NCBI RefSeq assembly: GCF_042664895.1
Contig: NZ_JBHTBQ010000044.1
Location: 186,001 to 250,000 of the forward strand
DNA from: Iodobacter arcticus
Lineage (GTDB): Bacteria; Pseudomonadota; Gammaproteobacteria; Burkholderiales; Chitinibacteraceae
Reading direction: 5' to 3'
DNA length: 64,000 bases
In this document: positions 9,040-19,074 of the stretch, piece by piece
Layout: each line of letters begins with the position of its first letter
How positions within the stretch are numbered: position 1 is the first letter of the stretch
Translations under genes and position numbers: made by a program
The notes under the pieces: generated by a model
What the model saw: the letters and a program-made list of their open reading frames with translations, nothing else
The model's database searches: none
What the model was told of the DNA's origin: nothing

Positions 9040-9112
9040 ACATTTATTACCTATTGGTTCGCGTCATGATTCGAAGAGCGGACGCACCGCCCTTCGAAGA
9101 CCGGCACGTCTA

Positions 9113-12100
9113 TTAACGATGGTCATCTGCGATTTCGTCGCTGCGTACCATGGTTTTCTCAGGGAAGAAGCGGCGCACCACCACAAAGAACACCGGCACT
9201 AAGAACACCGCAAATACCGTAGCCGTAATCATCCCACCCATCACCCCTGTACCAATGGCACGTCGGCTTGCTGCACCGGCACCGGTACTCATCGCCAGCG
9301 GCAATACACCGGCAATAAAGGCAAACGAAGTCATCAGAATCGGGCGGAAGCGTAAACGGCAAGCTTCCAGCGTGGCATCGATTGCGCTCATGCCCTGACG
9401 CTGCAAATCGCGGGCGAATTCGATAATCAGAATCGCGTTCTTTGCAGACAAACCAATAATGGCGATCAGTCCCACCTTAAAATAAACATCGTCTGGCAAA
9501 CCGCGCAATGTCATGGCGGCCACCGCACCAAAGATACCCAGCGGCACCACCCACAGCACAGCAAACGGGATCGACCAGCTTTCATACAGCGCGGCAAGGC
9601 ATAAGAACACGATCAGAATCGATAAGCCAAACAAGAAGGGCGCTTGCGAACCAGACAGGCGTTCTTCAAACGAAGTACCCGACCATTCAAAGCCCACGCC
9701 AGGCGGCAATTGCTTCGCCATTGCTTCCATCGCATCCATCGCCTCACCCGAGCTTTTACCAGGGGCTGGGCCGCCAGAAATCTTAAATGCAGGCAAGCCG
9801 TTATAGCGATCCAGCGCAGAAGCACCCGCCTGCCATTTGGCCACGGCAATTTCAGACAGCGGCACTAGATTACCCGCACGGGTCTTCACTTGCAGCTTAA
9901 GTAAATCGTCTGGTGAAAGACGGCTTTCCGGCGTGGCTTGCATCAAAACACGCAAGATACGGCCTTCGCGCACAAAGTCATTCACATAGGCAGAACCTAA
10001 TGAAATCGCCAGTGTGCTATTAAGCTCGGCCATATCAATACCCAGCTGACTGGCTTTTACTTTATTTACATCAAGTAAAAGCTGCTGGCCCGGCTCTTGA
10101 CCATCAGGGCGCACCCCCGCCAAAGCTTTATTTTGCGCAGCCATGCCCAGCAACATATTGCGTGCTTCATAAAGGCGATCACGACCTAAACCAGCACGAT
10201 CTTGCAAGCGGAAATCAAAACCACCCACCGAGGCTAATTCAGGAATCGGCGGCACATTGGTGGCAAAAGAGAACGCTTGTTTAATGCGGAACAACATCAT
10301 ATTGGCGCGTTGCACCACAGCCGCCACCTGATCATCCGGCTTAGGACGATCTTTCCAGTCTTTTAAGGTGACAAAGGCCAGCGCCGCATTTTGGCCGCGA
10401 CCAAAGAAGCTAAACCCCACAATCGCAATCACACGATCCACTTCAGGCTGCTTTACAAAGTGTGCCTCAACCTGCTCAACCACTTCCAGCGTACGCTCAC
10501 GCGTCGCGCCTGCAGGCAATTGCACCACGCTAATAAAGTAACCTTGGTCTTCGTCAGGCAGAAAAGACGTTGGCAAGCGCGACATCAACCAGCCGGTAGA
10601 GGCCAAAATCAAAGCAAAAAACAGCAAGGACAAACCGGTCTTGCGTATGCATGTCCCTACCCAGCCCTGATAGCGGATCGTTAGAGCTGCAAACTTGCGG
10701 TTAAACCACCCCAAGAAACCCTTGGTGCCATGATGCTCTCCCTTTTTCAAAGGCTTGAGGAACGTTGCGCACAATGCAGGCGTTAAGGTTAAAGCCATCA
10801 GCGCCGAGAAGAACATCGTCAGCACCAAGGTTACCGAGAACTGGCGATAAATCGCGCCCACCGCACCCGAGAAAAACGCCATCGGCACAAACACGGCGGT
10901 TAGCACCAAGGTAATGGCGATAATCGGGCCAATAATCTGCCCCATCGCTTTTTGCGTGGCTTCGCGCGGGGCAAGACCCTCTTCAGACATAATCCGTTCG
11001 ACGTTTTCGATCACCACAATGGCATCGTCAACCAAGATACCAATCGCCAGCACCATGGCAAACATCGTCAGCACATTGATCGAATAACCAAACAACTGCA
11101 AACCCACCAAAGCACCCAACAGTGCAATCGGCACCACAATCGTCGGAATCAGCGTGGCGCGGATATTACCCAAGAACAGGTACATCACAATAAATACCAA
11201 ACCAATCGCTTCAACCAGCGTGGTCAATACTTCCTTGATCGAAACATCCACAAACTTAGAGGTATCGTAAGGCACTTCAACCGCAATACCCTTAGGGAAG
11301 AACTTAGACAACTCATCCAGCTTGGCTTTTACCGCCTTGGCGGTTTCAAGCGCATTGCCATCAGGAGACAATTTAATCCCAATCGCCGCGATGCTCTTAC
11401 CATTTAAACGCGCCAATACACTGTAATCGGATGCGCCCAGCTCAACCTTAGCCACATCTTTCAGGCGCAATTGCGAGCCATTTTTGCCATCGCGCAGCAC
11501 AATATTGCCAAACTGCTCAGCCGTTAAATAGCGACCTTGCGTCACCACGGTTGCGGTAAATTGCTGGCCCGGCGGGGCGGGCAGCTGACCAATTTCACCC
11601 GTGGCCAATTGCACGTTTTGCGCACGCACTGCAGCCAGTGCTTCGGCGGCAGACAGTTTAAAGCCTGCCAACTTAGCCGGATCCAGCCAAATACGCATGG
11701 CGTATTCAGAGCCAAACAACATCGCCTCGCCCACACCCGGCACACGGCGAATGGAATCGATCACGCTAGAATTCACATAACTACCCAGCGCTACATTGTC
11801 GTAACTACCATCAGGGGACAGCAGCGTCACAAACATCAGGTAATTACTACGCGATTTAACCACCTGCACGCCTTGCTGGCGCACTTCGCTTGGCAAACGC
11901 GCTTCAACCCGCTTCACACGGTTTTGCGCTTCTACCGAGGCGATATCTAGATCTGTGCCCGGCTTAAACGTCAGCGTAATCGCCATATTACCGGCGCTAT
12001 CGCTGTTGGAGCTCATATATTGCATGTTCTCCAAACCGTTCATTTCCTGCTCAATCAGTGCAGTAACCGTTTCCTCCATCACCTGCGCACTCGCGCCGGG

Positions 12101-12250
12101 ATAAGTCGCGTTAATCGTTAAAGCGGGCGGAGCCACTTCGGGGTATTGAGAGATCGGCAGGCTTTTGAAAGCCAGCAAACCTGCCAAAACAATAATAATG
12201 GCGATCACCCAAGCAAATACGGGGCGATCGATAAAAAAACGAGCAAACAT
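9113..12250 (-). CDS. RND efflux inner-membrane pump (HAE-1 family), system 1
   Basis: About 1045 residues starting MFARFFIDRPVFAWV, the standard start of AcrB-type pumps; the ATG at 12250 follows AGGAGAG at good spacing, whereas extending to 12295 adds 15 residues with no support. Twelve membrane helices and two large periplasmic loops are evident. The proton-relay aspartates are present in helix 4 (GILVDDAIVVIENVER), together with the GxSAKNAIL helix 10 lysine motif. It exports drugs or other hydrophobic compounds using the proton gradient. It lies between its adaptor (upstream, separated by a palindromic repeat) and its outer-membrane channel (downstream). Confidence 0.96.
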   Translation of the reverse strand: MFARFFIDRPVFAWVIAIIIVLAGLLAFKSLPISQYPEVAPPALTINATYPGASAQVMEETVTALIEQEMNGLENMQYMSSNSDSAGNMAITLTFKPGTDLDIASVEAQNRVKRVEARLPSEVRQQGVQVVKSRSNYLMFVTLLSPDGSYDNVALGSYVNSSVIDSIRRVPGVGEAMLFGSEYAMRIWLDPAKLAGFKLSAAEALAAVRAQNVQLATGEIGQLPAPPGQQFTATVVTQGRYLTAEQFGNIVLRDGKNGSQLRLKDVAKVELGASDYSVLARLNGKSIAAIGIKLSPDGNALETAKAVKAKLDELSKFFPKGIAVEVPYDTSKFVDVSIKEVLTTLVEAIGLVFIVMYLFLGNIRATLIPTIVVPIALLGALVGLQLFGYSINVLTMFAMVLAIGILVDDAIVVIENVERIMSEEGLAPREATQKAMGQIIGPIIAITLVLTAVFVPMAFFSGAVGAIYRQFSVTLVLTMFFSALMALTLTPALCATFLKPLKKGEHHGTKGFLGWFNRKFAALTIRYQGWVGTCIRKTGLSLLFFALILASTGWLMSRLPTSFLPDEDQGYFISVVQLPAGATRERTLEVVEQVEAHFVKQPEVDRVIAIVGFSFFGRGQNAALAFVTLKDWKDRPKPDDQVAAVVQRANMMLFRIKQAFSFATNVPPIPELASVGGFDFRLQDRAGLGRDRLYEARNMLLGMAAQNKALAGVRPDGQEPGQQLLLDVNKVKASQLGIDMAELNSTLAISLGSAYVNDFVREGRILRVLMQATPESRLSPDDLLKLQVKTRAGNLVPLSEIAVAKWQAGASALDRYNGLPAFKISGGPAPGKSSGEAMDAMEAMAKQLPPGVGFEWSGTSFEERLSGSQAPFLFGLSILIVFLCLAALYESWSIPFAVLWVVPLGIFGAVAAMTLRGLPDDVYFKVGLIAIIGLSAKNAILIIEFARDLQRQGMSAIDATLEACRLRFRPILMTSFAFIAGVLPLAMSTGAGAASRRAIGTGVMGGMITATVFAVFLVPVFFVVVRRFFPEKTMVRSDEIADDHR

Positions 12251-12287
12251 AAACTCTCCTAATACACTAGTGCCGCGCAGTAAGACT

Positions 12288-12421
12288 CCACCCAAAACCC
12301 AAATCTCAAAACACGGAGGGCACGGAGAACACGGAGTTTCACGGAGAAAACCTACTGTGTTTTTCTCCGTGCTCCTCTGTGCTCTCTTTTTCCTCTGTGG
12401 TTAAAGGTTTGGGTTTGGGGT
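12288..12421. repeat. CACGGAG-repeat palindrome, copy 1
   Basis: The left arm (about 12288-12351) begins with CCCAAAACCCAAATCT and carries several CACGGAG/AACACGGAG units; the right arm (about 12358-12421) is its imperfect reverse complement (CTCCGTG, CTCTGTG units, then GGTTTGGGTTTGGGG). Arms are about 60 bases with a very short loop, so a long hairpin can form. Related copies occur near 49.6-49.8 kb and 58.0 kb. It sits inside an efflux operon between adaptor and pump genes. Confidence 0.85.
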
Positions 12422-12435
12422 GCCACTGCGTTGGA

Positions 12436-12465
12436 CTACTGATGATGCCTAAGCATCATCAGTAG
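12436..12465. other. Perfect 13-base-pair hairpin after the adaptor gene
   Basis: CTACTGATGATGC / GCATCATCAGTAG with a four-base loop, lying directly past the adaptor stop codon. It has no T run, so it may stabilise the upstream message rather than terminate transcription. Confidence 0.7.
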
Positions 12466-12468
12466 CAG

Positions 12469-13629
12469 CTATTTTTTTGCAGGGGCAGAAGCAGGGGCAG
12501 CCGCATCAACCGGATTCACCACCGCGCCGGGGCGTACTTTCTGGATGCCATCGATCATCACGCGCTCGCCGCCTTTTAAGCCACTCAACACAATCCAATC
12601 TTTACCCGAAAAGCCGCCGGTTTTCACAGGCGCAGGGGCGACTTTATTGTCGCTACCTACTACATAAACGAACTGGCCCTGTGGCGATGAAACAATCGCT
12701 TGTTGCGGCACACGTACCGTAGCGTCCATCGCACCCTGCGCAACCCTTACCGTGGCAAACATGCCGGGTAACAACAGATGATCCGGATTAGGGAATTCAG
12801 CACGCATCGTCACTGTGCCCGTTGTCGGATCAATGGTTTGCTCGGCAAAGAGCAATTTGCCTGTATGGGCATAGCTAGAGCCATCTTCCAGCAGCAAATC
12901 AACCGGTAGCGAGGCTTGCTTGAGCTTGCCCGCCTTAGTCAGTTGTTTTAAGCGTAATAGATCAGCACCAGACTGGTTGAAATCCACATACACCGAATCC
13001 AGTTGCTCGATCGTTGCCAAAGGCGTGCCTGTCCCTTTATTCAGCAGCGCGCCTTCTGAAACTAAAGCACGGCCAATGCGGCCACTGATCGGCGCTTGCA
13101 CGCTGGCGTACTCCAGATCCACGCTACTGCGGCGCACTTCTGCTTCAGCTGCGGCCACTTCGGCTTCGGCTTGTTTAAGCTGTGCCTCGGCCTGATCAAA
13201 TTCCTGACGGCTTACACCCTGCTCGCCCACAAGCTGGCGATAACGATCAGCTGTTTGTTTGGCAATCAGCACACTCGATTTAGCCTTGGCCAGCGCAGCT
13301 TTTGCCGTTGCGGCATTCGCCTCCAGCACACGCGCATCAATCTTAAATAAAGACTGGCCCGCTTTGACCTCACCGCCTTCATTAAATAAACGCTTTTCTA
13401 AAATACCATCTACCCGCGCCCGTACTTCAGCAGTACGCACGGCAGTAATCCGACCGCTTAAATCACGGGTCAGCGCAGAGCTGCCCGCCTGAACCGTGAT
13501 CACGGTAACTTCAGGTGGTGGCATGCCGCCACCCGCACCTGCAGGCCCGCCTTCTTGCTTACCGCAGGCGGCCAATACTGCGACTACGCCCAAAACCAAA
13601 ACCACACTTTTTTTAAGTGAAGGAAGCAT
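12469..13629 (-). CDS. RND efflux periplasmic adaptor lipoprotein, system 1
   Basis: A 386-residue membrane-fusion protein. The ATG at 13629 (MLPSLKKSVVLVLG) follows AAAGGAT and gives a signal peptide with a lipobox ending LAAC before GKQEGG; an in-frame start at 13653 would add eight residues. The barrel-sandwich lipoyl halves (VRARVDGILEKRLFNEGGEVKAGQ and VQAPISGRIGRALVSEG regions) flank an alanine- and glutamate-rich coiled-coil hairpin (about 90-165). It bridges the pump and the outer-membrane channel. First gene of the operon, running away from the TetR gene at 13755-14354 on the same strand. Confidence 0.94.
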   Translation of the reverse strand: MLPSLKKSVVLVLGVVAVLAACGKQEGGPAGAGGGMPPPEVTVITVQAGSSALTRDLSGRITAVRTAEVRARVDGILEKRLFNEGGEVKAGQSLFKIDARVLEANAATAKAALAKAKSSVLIAKQTADRYRQLVGEQGVSRQEFDQAEAQLKQAEAEVAAAEAEVRRSSVDLEYASVQAPISGRIGRALVSEGALLNKGTGTPLATIEQLDSVYVDFNQSGADLLRLKQLTKAGKLKQASLPVDLLLEDGSSYAHTGKLLFAEQTIDPTTGTVTMRAEFPNPDHLLLPGMFATVRVAQGAMDATVRVPQQAIVSSPQGQFVYVVGSDNKVAPAPVKTGGFSGKDWIVLSGLKGGERVMIDGIQKVRPGAVVNPVDAAAPASAPAKK

Positions 13630-13754
13630 TCCTAATCCTTTGTAATATGACATCGTTTAATTTATGCCTATAAATTTCAATAGTAATGAGATTGCATTTC
13701 ATTTCAATAAAACAACAATTTAACACTTGCAGCCTACCTAACACCACAAAACAC

Positions 13755-14354
13755 TTACACCTGATACGCGCGTAAGAACATATCGACAATGCGAGTCACC
13801 TTTGCCGTTTCCCCTGATGGATCTGGCGGCTCGCCACCAAACAATAATTTCAGCTGATCGTAACCAGCCAACATGTCAAATAAAAACGTGGCCGCTTCAA
13901 AAGGGTCTGCTTGGCGTAACACACCCTCTTGCATTGCCGTTTCTAACTGAGCCGCCAGTTGCTTTGCCGTGCGCTCAATACAAAGCTCAAAATGGCGACG
14001 CGCTAATTCTGGAAAACGCGGCGCCTCACCGGTGAGCACCCGATGCGCCTTTACCGACTCCGGCGTCATAATTTGTGCGCGAAACGACAAAGAAAAGCGC
14101 AATAAACGCTCCCGCACATCACCTTCTGTTACCGCGAGCGGTGCTAGCATCTCGCCGATAAAGTGATCAATCGCTAATTCAAACAAGGCTTGCTTACTGC
14201 CAAAACGGTTATAAATAGTTTGCCTTGCTACGCCTGCTCTGGCGGCCACTTTTTCAATGCTGGCACGATAACCCATTTCACAAAAAACAGACTTAGCAGC
14301 ACAAATGACAGGATCTAGCCCTGTTTCATCCTCCGCAAGCTTACTCTTAACCAT
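13755..14354 (-). CDS. TetR/AcrR-family transcription repressor between two RND operons
   Basis: About 199 residues. The N-terminal helix-turn-helix is clear (IEKVAARAGVARQTIYNRFGSK segment, about residues 33-55), with a ligand-binding C-terminal domain in which family members bind hydrophobic compounds. GAGG lies seven bases before the ATG at 14354, which decides this start; an in-frame GTG at 14360 would add two residues. A perfect 18-base palindrome overlaps its promoter region, suggesting autorepression. Efflux operons lie downstream on the same strand and divergently upstream, so it probably controls one or both. Confidence 0.93.
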   Translation of the reverse strand: MVKSKLAEDETGLDPVICAAKSVFCEMGYRASIEKVAARAGVARQTIYNRFGSKQALFELAIDHFIGEMLAPLAVTEGDVRERLLRFSLSFRAQIMTPESVKAHRVLTGEAPRFPELARRHFELCIERTAKQLAAQLETAMQEGVLRQADPFEAATFLFDMLAGYDQLKLLFGGEPPDPSGETAKVTRIVDMFLRAYQV

Positions 14355-14368
14355 CGCCACACCTCATT

Positions 14369-14386
14369 TTAGACTGGACAGTCTAA
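14369..14386. promoter_or_regulatory. Probable TetR operator
   Basis: TTAGACTGGACAGTCTAA has perfect eight-base arms around GA and lies 15 bases before the tetR start. Position, symmetry and length fit a TetR-family operator. I found no second exact copy before either adaptor gene. Confidence 0.7.
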
Positions 14387-14769
14387 TCTAAAAAAATACA
14401 AAAGTGAAGACTTTACACAATGCCTTCCCTCATAAAAAAACGGAAGTCGGCGCCATACACATCAAGCGCAATAAAAACAAAGGTGGCAAGGAAATCAATG
14501 AATTAGAGCCCCTCGTTTTTACACACAAAAAGACACCGCCCCTACCAGACATCTAGAACTAAGAAAGCGAATAAGCTGACAAAGCCCTAAACTCACAAGG
14601 CAATAGTGTGAATTTATAAAAGCACTATGCACTGGTTTGCAAAAATAAAAGCTAATACTCTGGGCGGCCTATTTTTCTTCAATGCAAATGACATTGCCTT
14701 GAAACCTTACGACTTATATCTAAGCTTAATTTGCCACCCTCAATTTAATACCCCTGCCGGAGATAGCCC
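14387..14769. other. Intergenic region between tetR and efflux operon 2
   Basis: About 380 AT-rich bases with no convincing ORF or RNA gene. It must contain the promoter of the second efflux operon; a TATATC-type -10 near 14717 preceded by TTGCCT is possible but weak. A good ribosome binding site (GGAGA) precedes the ATG at 14770. Confidence 0.5.
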
Positions 14770-15927
14770 ATGAACCAGGGTACTCGATGTTTACCAGAAA
14801 TATTTCGCCTAAGCGCCCTTGCTGCTCTGGTTTTACTCAGCGCCTGCGGCAAGCAAGAAGGCCCTGCTGCGCCACCCCCTGCCCCCGTTAGCTTTATCGA
14901 ACTAAAAGCCAACGATGTGCCTTTGAGTACAGAAATGGTGGGTGAAACAGCGGGTTACCGCGATGTGGAAGTACGCTCCCGCGTCAATGGCATCTTATTA
15001 AAAAGAACCTATGTAGAAGGCGCGCACGTTGCAACAGGACAAGTCTTATTCGAAATTGACCCTGAGCCTTATAAAGCCACGCTGGATCAAGCCAAGGGCC
15101 AGCTATCCTTAGAAGCGTCTAAATTAGAAAAAGCCCGCGCCGATCGTGATCGGATTATTCCGCTATTTAAAGAGAACGCAGTCAGCCGTAAAGACTACGA
15201 CGATGCGCTTTCTGCTTACGCCTCTGCCCTGGCCAGCAGCCAAACCGCTCAGGCCAGTGTGAAGCAAGCCCAGCTTAATTTAGGCTACACCAAAGTCACT
15301 GCGCCAATTGCAGGCACCACTAGCAAGCTGGTGCAATCAGAAGGGAGCCTAATTTCTGCCACCGGGGATTCCGGCCGTCTTACAACTATTAGCCAGCTTG
15401 ATCCGCTGTATGTGAACTTTTCCTACTCCGAGCAAGATCGCCAAGAGCTGGAAGCCGCAACCCGTAACGGGCAAATTACGCTAAACGATTCAAAAAATTT
15501 CGTTGCCAGAATCAAGCTGGCTGATGGCAGCGTTTATTCACAATCAGGCTTAATCAACTTCTCGGATAATCGCGTCGATCCTAAAACCGGCACCATCCGC
15601 GCCCGCGCTATTTTCAAAAACCCTAACGGTGATTTGCTGCCGGGGCAATTTGTTCGCGTGACGCTGGAGCTAGGTAAACACAAAAATGCCATTTTAGTGC
15701 CTGAGCGCGCCGTAGTTCAGTCGCAAGCCGATCATATTGTGATGACACTGGGCGCCGACAATAAAGTAGTGCCTGTGCCGGTAAAACTAGGCCAGGTGGT
15801 GGGAGGCAAAGTGATTATTGAATCAGGGCTAAAAGCGGGGCAGAAAGTCATTATCGATGGCTTGATGAAAGCCAAGCCGGGCGCTGTAGTAAATCCATCT
15901 CCCGCCAGCAGCCCTGCTGCCCAATAA
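14770..15927 (+). CDS. RND efflux periplasmic adaptor lipoprotein, system 2
   Basis: A 385-residue membrane-fusion protein with a signal peptide ending in the lipobox LSAC, followed, as in system 1, by GKQEG. Lipoyl halves appear near residues 65-95 (VEVRSRVNGILLKRTYVEGA region) and 170-195 (VTAPIAGTTSKLVQSEG), with a coiled coil between, and the beta-barrel and membrane-proximal domains follow. Ribosome binding site GGAGA. First gene of a compact adaptor-pump-channel operon; the next gene starts nine bases later. It resembles AcrA/MexA-type adaptors. Confidence 0.95.
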   Translation: MNQGTRCLPEIFRLSALAALVLLSACGKQEGPAAPPPAPVSFIELKANDVPLSTEMVGETAGYRDVEVRSRVNGILLKRTYVEGAHVATGQVLFEIDPEPYKATLDQAKGQLSLEASKLEKARADRDRIIPLFKENAVSRKDYDDALSAYASALASSQTAQASVKQAQLNLGYTKVTAPIAGTTSKLVQSEGSLISATGDSGRLTTISQLDPLYVNFSYSEQDRQELEAATRNGQITLNDSKNFVARIKLADGSVYSQSGLINFSDNRVDPKTGTIRARAIFKNPNGDLLPGQFVRVTLELGKHKNAILVPERAVVQSQADHIVMTLGADNKVVPVPVKLGQVVGGKVIIESGLKAGQKVIIDGLMKAKPGAVVNPSPASSPAAQ

Positions 15928-15936
15928 GGACACGCT

Positions 15937-18900
15937 ATGTTTTCTAAATTCTTTATTGAGCGGCCCATTTTCTCCAGCGTGATTTCGATCGTGATTGTGC
16001 TGGCAGGTTTGGCCGCGATGCGCTCGTTGCCTATCGAGCAATACCCCGGCATTACCCCTCCCGTTGTTTCTGTTTCTGCCGTTTACCCCGGTGCTACCCC
16101 CGATGTGATTGCCCAAACGGTGGCCGCACCGCTTGAGCAGCAAATCAACGGTGTAGAAAACATGATTTATGTTCAATCTGGCTCGGCATCTAATGGCCAG
16201 ATGAGCATGAACGTTTACTTTGAAATTGGCACAGATCCCGATCAGGCCACGATTAACGTCAACAACCGTGTTTCTGCGGCGTTGGCGCAATTGCCCGAAG
16301 AAGTTAAACGCCAGGGGGTGACGGTTAAAAAGAAATCAACATCCATCCTTGAAGTAGTGGCTTTGAATTCGCCGAATGATCGCTACGACACCACCTACCT
16401 CTCTAACTACGCGCTGCTCAATATTGTGGACGAGCTAAAGCGCCTGCCCGGAGTGGGTGATTTAAGCATGTTTGGGGGCACAGACTACGCCATGCGCGTT
16501 TGGCTGCGCCCGGATCGACTGGCGCAGCTTAAGCTATCTCCATCCGATGTGATTGGTGCTATTCGTGAGCAAAATGCGCAATTTGCCGCAGGTAAAATCG
16601 GGGCACAGCCGACGACAACACCGATTGATTTTACCTACACGGTAAATACGCAGGGCCGCTTAAAAGACGCAAAGGAGTTTGAAAACATCATTATCCGCTC
16701 GACTGCGGATGGGGCAAAAATCCGCCTAAAAGATGTGGCTCGCGTTGAAATGGGCGGGAAAGATTACGATCTGCAAGCCCGCCTCAATGGCAAAGCTGCC
16801 GTGGCTATCGGGCTGTATTTGCAACCCGGCGCCAATGCCGTTGCCGTTGCCGCAGGCGTAAAAGCCAAGATGGAAGAGCTAAAAACACGTTTCCCCGAGG
16901 GCATTACCTACTCCATTCCTTATAACACCACCGAGTTTGTAAAAATCTCTATCGAAGAAGTGGTTCACACCCTGTTTGAAGCCATGATTTTGGTATTCAT
17001 CGTGGTTTACCTCTTTTTACAAAACTTCCGCGCCACGCTGATTCCGTGTATTGCTGTGCCGATTTCACTGATCGGTACGTTTGCAGGGATGTTGCTTCTG
17101 GGTTTCTCGATCAATCTCTTAACTCTGTTCGGTATGGTGCTAGCCATTGGTATTGTGGTGGATGACGCCATTGTGGTGCTGGAAAACGTTGAACGGATCA
17201 TGAGCGAAACCAAGTGTTCGGCCAAAGAAGCGTCTATTCAGGCCATGCAGGAAGTAGCCGGTCCCGTGATTGCCATTGTGTTAGTACTCTGCGCCGTATT
17301 CCTGCCTGTGGCCTTTATGGGCGGCATGACCGGTGTGATGTATAAGCAATTTGCCGTCACCATTGCGGTTTCAGTCACCATCTCCGGGATTGTGGCCTTA
17401 ACACTCACCCCTGCTCTTTGTGCCATCTTGCTTAAAAATAGCCATAGCGAACCCGCCAAGTTTTTTGTGTGGTTTAACAAAAACTTTGATCGCGTTACCA
17501 ATGGCTATGTCAGTGGCGTGGCATTCTTAAACCGCCGGGTTGGCGTGGCTTTTGTGCTGTTTGCTGCCGTATTACTGGCGATTTTTGTTTTGCTGCAAAA
17601 AGTACCCGGCGCGCTGGTTCCTGATGAAGATCAGGGCACTTTAATTAGCGCGGTGATGCTGCCGGACGCATCCTCGCTCAACCGTACTGCCGCTTCTAGT
17701 GATCAGTTTGAAAAAATGCTGATGGCCAATAAGAATGTCGAGAACGTCATTTCCTTTGTGGGGTTTGATATTCTTTCCGGCGCAATTATCAGCAATAGCG
17801 GCATTGTGTTCTCTACGCTTAAAGACTGGAAAGAACGTAAAGACCCGGCAGACAGCTCATTTACACTGGCTAAAACATTCCAGGGCATGGCCTATATGGG
17901 CATGAAAGACGGCTTTGCGGCTACTTTTAACCCGCCGGCTATTCAGGGGATGTCGACCACCGGCGGGATTGAAGGCTATCTGCAAAACCGAGGCACGGGC
18001 GACACCAAGGAGTTTTCCAAGGCCACACAGCGCTTTGTGGATGAAGCCAAGAAACGTCCAGAATTTGCCAGCGTTTCAACCACTTTCCGCGCCAATGTGC
18101 CGCAGATTTATCTCGATCTTGATCGAGAAAAAGCCAAGGCGTTGGGAGTAAGCATCAACCAGGTGTTTGACACCATGCAAGCCACATTTGGCCAAGTGTA
18201 TGTCAACGACTTTAACCAGTTTGGCCGTACTTACCGTGTGCAATTGCAATCTGAAGCCGATTTCCGTGCACGCCCGGATGATATCCGCAATGTTTATGTA
18301 CGCTCAGATAAAGGCGATATGATTCCACTCACCAGCCTTGTACAAGTTAAAACATCGGTTGGCCCAGAGCTGGTTGAGCGCTTTAATGTGTTCCAGGCCG
18401 CAAAAATCATGGCGCAACCTGCACCGGGCGTCAGCTCTGGTCAGGCCATTAAAGCACTCGAAGAAGTCGAAGCCAGCGTGATGGGTAGCGACTACAAGCT
18501 GCAATGGACAGGCTCGGCCTATCAGGAAAAATCCGCAGGATCGTCTGCAGCGCTGGCTTTTGGCTTTGGTATTATCATGGTGTTCCTGATTCTGGCTGCG
18601 CAATACGAGCGCTGGACACTGCCGATTGCCGTGATTAGCGCCGTGCCTTTTGCGCTATTTGGTGCGCTACTGGCGGTATTTTTAACCGGCTTAACCAACG
18701 ACGTTTACTTCCAGATTGGTCTGGTAACGCTGGTGGGGCTGGCGGCAAAAAATGCGATTCTGATTGTGGAATTCGCCGTCATGAAGCATGAAGAAGGCAT
18801 GAGCTTGCTCGATTCTGCCCTTGCTGCCGCACGCTTACGCTTCCGCCCGATTGTGATGACTTCACTCGCGTTTATTTTAGGTTGCGTGCCTCTGGTTTTA

Positions 18901-19074
18901 TCCAGCGGCGCAGGCTCGGCCAGCCGTCACTCACTGGGCACGCCCGTGATTGGCGGGATGCTCGCTGCCACCTTTATTGCGATTTTCTTTATCCCGCTAT
19001 TCTTCCGCCTGATTATGCAGCAGAGCGAGAAAAAAGCAGCCAAAACCCCAGCAGCAGGAGATCACCATGCGTAA
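15937..19074 (+). CDS. RND efflux inner-membrane pump (HAE-1 family), system 2
   Basis: 1045 residues starting MFSKFFIERPIFSSV, full length for AcrB/MexB-type transporters. The helix 4 aspartates (GIVVDDAIVVLENVER) and helix 10 lysine (GLAAKNAILIVEF) needed for proton relay are present, as is the periplasmic pore and docking domain organisation. Its start is nine bases after the adaptor gene and its end overlaps the channel gene by eight bases, so the three are cotranslated. It is clearly diverged from the system 1 pump, so the two are separate systems rather than a recent duplication. Confidence 0.96.
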   Translation: MFSKFFIERPIFSSVISIVIVLAGLAAMRSLPIEQYPGITPPVVSVSAVYPGATPDVIAQTVAAPLEQQINGVENMIYVQSGSASNGQMSMNVYFEIGTDPDQATINVNNRVSAALAQLPEEVKRQGVTVKKKSTSILEVVALNSPNDRYDTTYLSNYALLNIVDELKRLPGVGDLSMFGGTDYAMRVWLRPDRLAQLKLSPSDVIGAIREQNAQFAAGKIGAQPTTTPIDFTYTVNTQGRLKDAKEFENIIIRSTADGAKIRLKDVARVEMGGKDYDLQARLNGKAAVAIGLYLQPGANAVAVAAGVKAKMEELKTRFPEGITYSIPYNTTEFVKISIEEVVHTLFEAMILVFIVVYLFLQNFRATLIPCIAVPISLIGTFAGMLLLGFSINLLTLFGMVLAIGIVVDDAIVVLENVERIMSETKCSAKEASIQAMQEVAGPVIAIVLVLCAVFLPVAFMGGMTGVMYKQFAVTIAVSVTISGIVALTLTPALCAILLKNSHSEPAKFFVWFNKNFDRVTNGYVSGVAFLNRRVGVAFVLFAAVLLAIFVLLQKVPGALVPDEDQGTLISAVMLPDASSLNRTAASSDQFEKMLMANKNVENVISFVGFDILSGAIISNSGIVFSTLKDWKERKDPADSSFTLAKTFQGMAYMGMKDGFAATFNPPAIQGMSTTGGIEGYLQNRGTGDTKEFSKATQRFVDEAKKRPEFASVSTTFRANVPQIYLDLDREKAKALGVSINQVFDTMQATFGQVYVNDFNQFGRTYRVQLQSEADFRARPDDIRNVYVRSDKGDMIPLTSLVQVKTSVGPELVERFNVFQAAKIMAQPAPGVSSGQAIKALEEVEASVMGSDYKLQWTGSAYQEKSAGSSAALAFGFGIIMVFLILAAQYERWTLPIAVISAVPFALFGALLAVFLTGLTNDVYFQIGLVTLVGLAAKNAILIVEFAVMKHEEGMSLLDSALAAARLRFRPIVMTSLAFILGCVPLVLSSGAGSASRHSLGTPVIGGMLAATFIAIFFIPLFFRLIMQQSEKKAAKTPAAGDHHA

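Noticed and set aside
10952..11950. Long plus-strand open frames (up to 151 codons) opposite the first RND pump gene
   Set aside because: Antisense shadows of a conserved gene; histidine- and glutamine-rich translations typical of reversed coding sequence.
15829..16290. 153-codon minus-strand frame across the adaptor-pump junction of system 2
   Set aside because: It overlaps two firm genes on the other strand and has no start signal.
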